This document shows, piece by piece, positions 56,864-64,000 of a stretch of 64,000 nucleotides of DNA (the first letter of the stretch is position 1; each line of letters opens with the position of its first letter). The notes under the pieces were generated by a model. The model saw only the letters and a program-made list of their open reading frames with translations, did no database searches and was not told the origin of the DNA. The position numbers were made by a program, and so were the translations under genes. This DNA is from Rhipicephalus microplus (Eukaryota > Arthropoda > Arachnida > Ixodida > Ixodidae): NCBI RefSeq assembly GCF_043290135.1, contig NC_134700.1:240873088-240937087 (forward strand). Reading direction: 5' to 3'.

Positions 56864-58390
56864 CTATCCATAGTCCGTTCTGACCCTCATGCGGGCGACA
56901 CGTTCTCGTAACATAGGACACATTTCGTGTCCTGTTGGATGAGAACTAGGTCTTGCAACCTTTTGGCATTCGTTGCAAACAATTCCTGGGTCGTTCATTC
57001 TAAGAGTGCATGCTTCGCCGAGATGTGTACCCGTGCACTTCGTACACACCACTTTGTCAGGTTCGTTGGTGACAGGGCAAGTCTTTCATGTATGGCCGTA
57101 TGTCGCACAATATGTGCACAACGACACATGAAAGTCTTCACTCACGCTACATGCAGTCCAACCGAGAATAGCTCGTTCCTGAGAAAGCAGTGAGCGACAG
57201 GTGGAAATATCCACTTCGAGCACATGTGTGAAGTCGCCCGATCGCTCCTCGTACGATACCGCCACTCGGCATGTAGTCGGGTCTAAATGTAGGTTCGAAT
57301 AGCGCATGTTCAGCTGTGAGATGATGTTGGCGGCGGGAATATCGGAGTCTACATCAGTGACGTTATTGTGAGGTTTTCGCATTTAGGGCAATCGGATTGA
57401 TAATGTCATGCTTGTGGTTGCGTTCTTTACAAGTGCACTCTTTAACCTAGTAATAGTGTTATGGTCGTTTGTTAACATTGTTAATCTATGGCGTGTCTTT
57501 CTGATAGTCAGTTTGCCAATGTGTTCCTCAATGGGAACGGTGTTCGACTTAATCATCTTCGTGACCTTATTGGAAAGATTGGTAGACGGAATGAGTAGTG
57601 TTAGAAACATAATATGTTCATGCTCTCGCCTGGTGGTGTACGTTGTGTGTTGGTCACCGGTTTCCGACTAGTGCGATCGCAGTACAGGGTGAGAACAAGT
57701 CTCCGGCCAAACCGGCGGGACCGCGGTAGGACGCGCCGTGCTTCGTGTGGCTGCTGCCGCATAAGTCACGGCCGTTTGGGCAGCCTGAGGAGCCGAGAGT
57801 GCCGCACCGAGAGAGGCCGAATGTCTCGACAGGGCCAACTGGTTGTGAAGTTCGTCCACCATTCGGCCACCTTGGTTTTCTGCAAGTGCTCAGATATCTG
57901 CACACTCCTGTACAATTTGTCGGAGCAAACCAATGATCTGGGACTTATGGGTACTAGTTACCTTACATGAGGCATCGAATAAAATATCGTGGATCTGTTT
58001 CTGGTGTGAGATCACGCGGTGGAAAGAAGCTTGCGTCATTCGACAACTTACGGCAGGCAGCCTAGCATTTTGCGCCATACCCGCTGCAGCAGGCAACTGA
58101 ATGTCAGGAATGTCAGGGATTGCCGGAACGGAAGTAATTGGCACATCCTGCAAATCTACATCGAGCAGCGCCCTGTCGCCTTCCGGTGAAAACGCCGAAC
58201 TATCCGATCGAGGCGAATCCCCCAGACCAGCGTGACCGCCTGCCATTGGAGGCTGTACAGAAACTGCCTGTGACTCAGGCATACCCGAGCGGGTATGAGC
58301 CAGCCATGTTGGAACCGGCAGCAGGCGGCCTAAGATACGATTGGGAATCGCGGCCGAATGGCCACTGAGAGAGCCTCTAGTCCGTGTCAA
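56864..58390 (-). pseudogene. LINE ORF1 (gag-like, three CCHC knuckles)
   Basis: One reading frame of ~508 codons, broken by four stops (near 57888, 57666, 57384 and 57084), with no frameshift seen. The N-terminal half is Pro/Ala/Ser-rich (DVPITSVPAIPDIPDIQLPA), then a basic middle. The C-terminal third carries three zinc knuckles: CTYCATYGHT followed by a stop and KTC, CTKCTGTHLGEAC, and CNECQKVARPSSHPTGHEMC. Such an ORF1 binds RNA in I/R1-type LINEs. The fourth stop lies inside the first knuckle. The TGA after QECADI and the others leave the frame continuous, which suggests point-mutation decay without indels. Confidence 0.85.
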
Positions 58391-61300
58391 ACGGAATCTC
58401 AGGGTGTCGAAAGCAACCCCTGAATAAATTCAGAGAGCCGGAAGAGAGAATAGCCGACCTTTTGGGGCAAAAGAGCGGATGATGATGATGATGATGAACC
58501 TTCAGCTTTGCTGGCACTCGCCCACAAAGGGGGATCGGCCAAGAACCGGGCGGCAAAGCTTGTGCTCGTCAAACCTCTTCTCTTTCTTTGTCTTCCCGCG
58601 CGTGTGTGCGTGCGTGCGTGTGTTGAGCATTCAACACACATATCTTCCTGAAGCTATTCCAATTGTCCTGCTTAACGTTTCCCAAGAACGTCTAGTGTAC
58701 ATAGTACGACAATGATGAATTTAAATGAAGTAGTAGTGCTTCAACGCGCTGCAAGCTACTTTAGTCGTTCGTGAGTACGTCGGGTTCCAGCCGCCATAGC
58801 AGCTGAAATAATTAAGAAAGCAAACAAAAGTGAAGTTTCTATATGTATCCACCTAGATTTACGTTCAAGTATTCGGGTAGAAGCGGAATATTTGAGTTCA
58901 TTGTTACACGCAAGATAAATAAAAGTAGGATTTAGCACAAGGACAGAGGAGAAATATAGCGGAACGCCTAAGTCCGCCTTTTTTGTGTGTTGACCAACCT
59001 TAATATTTATTCATGCCTCACTAAGGGACGCTCTACCGCGCTGCCAGGCTTCAACCGTGCTGACAGACCAAGCCAGTGTGCGAATCGCTCAGGAGGCCCG
59101 AGACGCAGAGGCCGTAAAGAAATTAGGGAGGTCGAGTTCGTCCTGACGACAAACATCGCGGCACTGCGAAGTCACTGTGGTCTGGGTTTACGCCGCGCGG
59201 GGAATACTACAAATCGAATTGCAAGCACGACCATCACTGCCACCTCCGCACTCGACTCCACGCCGACTTGCAAGCACCGGCAAGTGTGTCGTGGAAGCGA
59301 AAGTCGATCATCCGATGACTATTGAGTGAAACAAAAAAAACTGCGTCGAAACCTAGCTCATTCTCGCAGGAGAAAGGGCGCCAAAATAAAGAAGCAGGTC
59401 GTTCAAGGAGCGCACAAAAATAAAAAAAGCTGTAAGAGTGAAGCAAAAAAGAAAAAGGCGCAAGAAAGGCTACATTATTCTAAAAAAAAGCCCCGGAGGG
59501 GAACCTAAAGTCACGGAGAGCTGTTTTGGGGAAATAATGCAAGAATCTTCCGAGAAACATCGCCTGGCAATCGATGATGAATGCTTCCCCAGACACACCC
59601 CGCTGCCATCGCTTCCTCCTCTATGCACGGTGCCCTCCCTACGACCAGCATGTCTTCGCCAAGCGAAGGTTTACGGACCCTCCACTTGGCCTGGGGCGGG
59701 GTTAGAGAGACGCACGTTGGCGACTCACTCGAAGAGAGCGGCGTCTTCTTTTGCGTCTTTGCAGGCGCAGCGGCTATATAGCAACAGTACCTTCTTCTCA
59801 GGACGTTTTCTTGATTAACGTAGCACACGTTCTTGATGGGGAGACGTTATTCAGCAGAATAAATACATTTCTGCTTTTTTGTTTCCACTGCAGAAGACCA
59901 TCGCCGTACACAGGTGCTGTGACAGAGTTTGTAATATTACGGCACGTAAACCGGGCGGGAAGCGAAAAAAATTATGCTTATTATGATCGTTTCCAATGCC
60001 TCACTGTATTGCACTGCGAATAGACAAACAGTGACGCTAGAAAATTGCCACACAGATGAACGTCCCCTCCCCCACAATAACCACTGAGAGTATAACCGAG
60101 TTCACATACTGAACGGCCCCTGCCTTTATTTTGCCAGCTGTTAAATTTGAGCTTTGGTTGGCCAGTGAAAGCACGCCTATTTGCTTCCCTCCGATGGCGC
60201 TTCTTTCTTTTCTTTTTTTTTTGGGGGGGGGGGCAGTAGGGTATTACCGAATATTGCCGAAATTGGCTGAACACAGGACCACCTTCGTTTCATCGTTTTT
60301 TCCGGTCACGTCCTAGTGCCAACCCATTCAACCCTATCTTTCCGCTGGAACCCTAAGAATGTAGTTGCAGTGAAAGAAATTCTTTTGTGCTGTGCATGAC
60401 TCACGTCTCGTGTGTGGTGCAGATTTGCCCATTCGTGCTACCTTTTCCACCAAACGAGCGATGAAATTGTGCATCCACGTTTTCTTCTCTTCATTTTCTC
60501 TTGTCACGTAGTTCGCAATTCTGTCAATGACCTTTAGCCTGAGCTAAACCTTGTTTTCTCTCGTATATATTCGCACGACGAGTACCAAATGTTCAAATTT
60601 TATATACGGAATTGCACACATGACACTAAAATGCCCGCTTCACGCATCTGCAAAGCATAAAAATTGAATGTGTACCAGCTCTCCGAATGTACATGACTTG
60701 TACTTACTTCATAGATTGCTTCACAAACTCTCTGTCCCATGGTCACACTCATTCGTCAGATAAGATTTGTGCCATCAGCGTCCCGGTCATGTATTTGTAT
60801 TTTCTTGCCTATCAGCACAACGGAAGATATGTCAATAGAAAAAGAAACATGCGAATTATGACTAAGACCTGCTGTTTGCGAATGCAATTCGCAAGCATAA
60901 GCAAGCGGTACTGAATATATGTCCCTCTGACGTGCTGAAATGTTACTAGACCAGCGGCACGAGTTCGATATATTGCACGGCTCTAAGCTCTACGATAGTG
61001 CTTTTGTCTGTGGTCTTATTCTTTGTCACACTGCATGAAGAGCCTAAAAATTGTGTGTACAGGATGCATCACCGACAAATGAGCACATCATTTGAGCAGA
61101 GCGGCAGTTTCGAATACATTGCGGGTAATTTAAAATGCATGTCAGGAATAGGCACTTAGGGAAGTGGGGGGATGGAGCGATTTCTAAATGAAAAGTACAT
61201 AAATGTGAGACCCGTAACTGTCTCTCAGGGGAAAGGCTCCTCAACAGTACCTCACGAGAGATGGGGTTAAGGAGCAATTAATTAGATAGAGAGGAATTAA

Positions 61301-63423
61301 AGGTCTAGAGAGAGGGACAGGGACAGCCACATACGGAAGTAAGGAGAAGATAGGAAAGACGGACACGGTCGTAAAAGTCCGAGGACAGGGCACCGCTCAG
61401 CGCGAGAACTCTTGTCGGCGTCAGGAGATGGCGTAGGGCGAGCCAGTTGGCCAGAGCTGCGCTGTTGTCGGCGATAGCGGGGGCACAACTGGTTGGCACA
61501 AAATACAGCGAGCGAGTCCTCTCATGGGGAAAAGACAGGTGTGCATTTCTGCTGTGCCCCTTAAACTTCTGTTCTGCATTCACATTGAATGAAAATATCA
61601 CACCGACTTTGCTAACCTCCTAGGCATTGAGTTCTACCTTTGCGGCATTGTCGCTCACACAGTTCGTGGTTGTTGCACTCAACCAAACGCTGCTAACCAC
61701 AGTCCGTTCATCCTGATCCTCTGATAATGAGCAAGTGCTGATGGAGGCAACTTGGCGTCGTTCACTTTGCAAATTTGGAGTCTCACCCTATACCGCTCAC
61801 CTTGCCCAACAAAGCAAATGACACTCTCTGAAACTGCCACCCCCCCCTCCCCAATGATTATGTTCGCTCTAACTTTCTAAAGTAAAAGCCGAAAACAGCG
61901 AATCATAATGAAATCACACTCCACACTGTGCTGCCCGTTATGGTTTGCTGTACACGTTTCTTTCTCTTAGTGAGTGTTCATGTAAAAAAGCGATTTTCAC
62001 TGATGCCCTCAATATTTTACGTGTAATGAAGATATAATATTCTCCCCTTTTTTGCTGTTCAATGCTCGACACTACTCCATTACTATGATGACCGACCAAC
62101 CTAACATACCTACCGATCAATTTTCTTGCGTCCTGATCCAGTCCTGAAGATATCAATTGATAATAAAGGTCCTATATCCATCCAGTTTCAATCATTAGAG
62201 TGCGCTAACCTAAGTATCGACACTCGTTTAGTAACACTTACAACTGCGACACGAACATCACTTGCAGTGTATCGAGAGCTGCACTTCGTGGCGATAGATT
62301 CTTTGCATAGCCCGCCTCGCCTCTAATGTTGACCATGCAGAATAGACAACATTTTGTCTTTCGCTAATCCATCACCTGAAATTGAAGGAATCTTACGAAG
62401 AAGTTGGGCATTGGAAGGTCCTATTACAAAGAGCGTTACTTTTATTGCAGCAACCGCGCTTCACGACATACCACATCAGTGCGCTCGCGATTTCCGTCCA
62501 ATTTTTCATGAAGTTTGGACGTTACTGGCTAAAATAACGGCACTTTATATCAATGAATTGAACACGGAGAAAATATCCCCTGTTCTTATGTAATTCCAAC
62601 AATAGGTGCGGAAGTGGCATAATGAGGGTGTCCCATTCTCCACATTCCAAGAATATGCAGAAAAAAATTCGCTTCTCCCTGCAATTTACATATCCAAATT
62701 CTTTTTGAATGGAAAATAAATCTCTAAGGAAACTTAACAGGGTGCACAGTTCACAGTCAAGCTCCATTCTTGAAGCAAATTTATGCTTGGTTCACTACTC
62801 TCCGTACTCATACTTTGTATTTAGGTGAAAACAATAAAACAAACTATCTTTCAACGGTTTCAGCACCTACTAGATACACTCTATGCATCCTGTTTCGCCT
62901 CTAAGCCTTCTCTTTCAGGCCAGGAAGCAACATCTACTTACGTCTCTCTTCCGGTTCATTATTACCAGCTCGGCGATAATGAAGCCAGAAAATAATAAAT
63001 GTGCCCACTTCAATGTGGTGCGTCATCAGCTTCCGCATGAGTCTTTTTTTCAACAGCCCGATTATTCTTTTCTTTCACGAAAGCCCATGAAAAGAGAAGA
63101 CAAGACGACAGTGAACGTTATGATCACCATTCATTGTTTATTGCTTCTTTCTTTCCTCGATTGTGTGTACTGCAAACGACCTGCGCAAAGATTTCTCCTC
63201 TTCTCGTGATCTATATGGACCACACAAAAACCTAACTTCCTCGAAGACGTGAAAAGCGTCCCGACTATAAGACTTTTCAATGAATGCACCGAGATTTTGC
63301 ATAAAGGGGCTCGCGATCTATGTTTCCTTCGTTGCTACCACCCTGGTGACCACTGACTATGCAGCGTCCTGTATTCGTTTTTTTAATGGGACTGCGTTTC
63401 TTAGTCGGGGCATGTCAGGCGTT
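58391..63423. other. No gene recognised, ~5 kb
   Basis: Contains a GAT repeat at 58476-58495, a poly-G tract near 60222-60231 and short frames only. The basic frame at 59326-59508 (Lys/Arg-rich) reflects an A-rich patch. No RT, transposase or host domain was found. Confidence 0.5.
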
Positions 63424-64000
63424 CATGATTACAAATAAGCAGCGCACGACGTTTTACAAAAGAGAGACGAAAGGGACACCGCTGCACTCTCAACTAGTTT
63501 ATTTCGTAAAAGACCTTGGTTATTATACAACAAGACGGTGTACCACGTGCTACAATGACAACGTATTTTCTAAAAAGCCAACTTCGCAATCGCTCAAAGT
63601 AATCGATGCTTGGCTTATACAGTAATCTTTTCTTTTTGCGATGTGAAAGGCCTCGATCACTTCCCTTGTCATCTTATCTCTGTGGCTGGAAAGAATTTTA
63701 GTCTCAGAGAACAGCGGGGAGCAGCCACATTCTAAGCAATGCCGTCTTAAGTGCGAGTAAGCATTGCTAGCTAATGCTCTCTTGTGCTCCGTTAACCTTG
63801 TATTTATGCACCGGCCCGTTTGACCGATGTACATTTTCCCACATGACATGAGCAAACAGTAAACCACCGCGGTTCTGCACTCAACAAACGAAACAATGTG
63901 CTTAACAGAGAATGTAGGCAGCCGGTATGGATTACAAGTTGTTTTTTCTGCACCTAACAAACTAGGGAAGATATGCGCTAGGCTAGATAGAAAGCGATTG
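63424..64000 (-). mobile_element. Penelope-like element, 3' end, runs off window
   Basis: Minus-strand element entering from the right edge. It contains the C-terminal endonuclease coding sequence followed by a short 3' UTR with AATAAA and GAGAGTGCAGCGGTGTCC, ending about 63424-63435 at TTTGTAATCATG. The RT should lie beyond 64000. Confidence 0.8.
63550..64000 (-). CDS. Penelope-like protein, GIY-YIG endonuclease end (partial)
   Basis: The frame is open from the window edge (first residues NRFLSSLAHIFPSLLGAEK) to a stop at 63550-63552. The GIY-YIG nuclease is recognisable: VVYCLLMSCGKMYIGQTG gives the two halves of the motif (VVY in place of GIY, then YIG), followed by the conserved Arg and His in RCINTRLTEHKRA, and a downstream Glu in REVIEAFHI. 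The CLECGC stretch lies between. In Penelope-like elements this domain follows the RT and nicks the target for primed reverse transcription. No stop or frameshift is seen in these ~150 codons, so this part is better preserved than the other elements. The RT is outside the window, so whether the copy is full length is unknown. Confidence 0.85.
   Translation of the reverse strand, partial: NRFLSSLAHIFPSLLGAEKTTCNPYRLPTFSVKHIVSFVECRTAVVYCLLMSCGKMYIGQTGRCINTRLTEHKRALASNAYSHLRRHCLECGCSPLFSETKILSSHRDKMTREVIEAFHIAKRKDYCISQASITLSDCEVGFLENTLSL

Larger units (their letters stand above)
52860..58390 (-). mobile_element. Nearly full-length I/R1-like LINE, inactive
   Basis: About 5.5 kb on the minus strand with both ORFs in order: ORF1 with three CCHC knuckles (58390-56864), then ORF2 with AP-type endonuclease, RT, RNase H and a Cys/His C-terminus (56506-52863). 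The RNase H after RT and knuckle-bearing ORF1 fit the I clade best. At least four stops in ORF1 and several breaks in ORF2 make it inactive. Ends are not defined: a (GAT)n run near 58476-58495 lies beyond the 5' side. Confidence 0.85.

Noticed and set aside
59326..59508. Lys/Arg-rich small protein
   Set aside because: Produced by an A-rich patch; no context or motif.
1..64000. CRISPR arrays, bacterial operons, ribosome binding sites
   Set aside because: No regularly spaced direct repeats and no prokaryotic gene organisation; the content is eukaryotic retroelements.

Overview
The window reads as intergenic, repeat-dense nuclear DNA of an arthropod, most probably a hard (ixodid, metastriate) tick. 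The main clue is a tRNA-headed SINE seen at least seven times on both strands. I recognise it as the Ruka-type tick SINE; this is recall, not a database result. The retrotransposon mix fits: I/R1-like and CR1-like LINEs, RTE, Gypsy/Ty3 and Penelope. I found no host protein-coding gene or rRNA gene, no independent tRNA gene and no CRISPR array. Almost every long reading frame is part of a decayed transposable element or an artefact of simple repeats.

Layout. 1-10 kb: unique-looking AT-rich DNA with a SINE 3' half, two opposite-strand copies of a dispersed repeat built round a degenerate minisatellite (4740-5176 minus, 8198-8525 plus), and a ~700-bp TCTG array that abuts an antisense RTE reverse transcriptase fragment. 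10-17 kb: a LINE 3' end with an ATGATG tail (10686-11560), and an antisense CR1-like LINE (14850-17125) interrupted by unrelated sequence and by a SINE. 18-31 kb: scattered LINE 3' ends, a SINE with clear target duplications (21386-21628), two RNase H-bearing LINE pieces lying head to head (24200-26170 minus, 27841-29315 plus), and an LTR/promoter-like segment (29330-30290). 34.8-40.1 kb: a structurally complete but coding-dead Gypsy element on the minus strand, with 152-bp LTRs, an ATAT target duplication, PBS, PPT, gag and pol, inserted in or beside a SINE tail.

40.6-44.7 kb is the most unusual part. A 4159-bp unit is flanked by a 5-bp AACGT duplication and carries Gag, protease and DD35E integrase but no visible reverse transcriptase. 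It is bounded by two 607-618-bp terminal modules that are themselves near-perfect palindromes (arms ~265 bp, loop ~80 bp) and lie in inverted orientation to each other. Each module is followed on its inner side by an 18-nt primer-binding site matching a tRNA-Ser 3' end. The inner left site meets integrase at a 6-nt microhomology. The structure looks like an LTR element with a second 5' end attached backwards, which nevertheless integrated as a unit.

44.7-64 kb: a long gene-free stretch, a full-length antisense SINE (50787-51025), a GC-rich LTR-like segment with a 42-bp duplication, a nearly full-length antisense I/R1-like LINE with three CCHC knuckles, endonuclease, RT and RNase H (52860-58390), and at the right edge the GIY-YIG end of a Penelope-like element that runs out of the window with its frame open.

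Nothing here forms a host pathway. The relationships are those of nested insertions: SINE into LINE, Gypsy into SINE, and shared LINE 3' ends. Family names rest on motifs read by eye.
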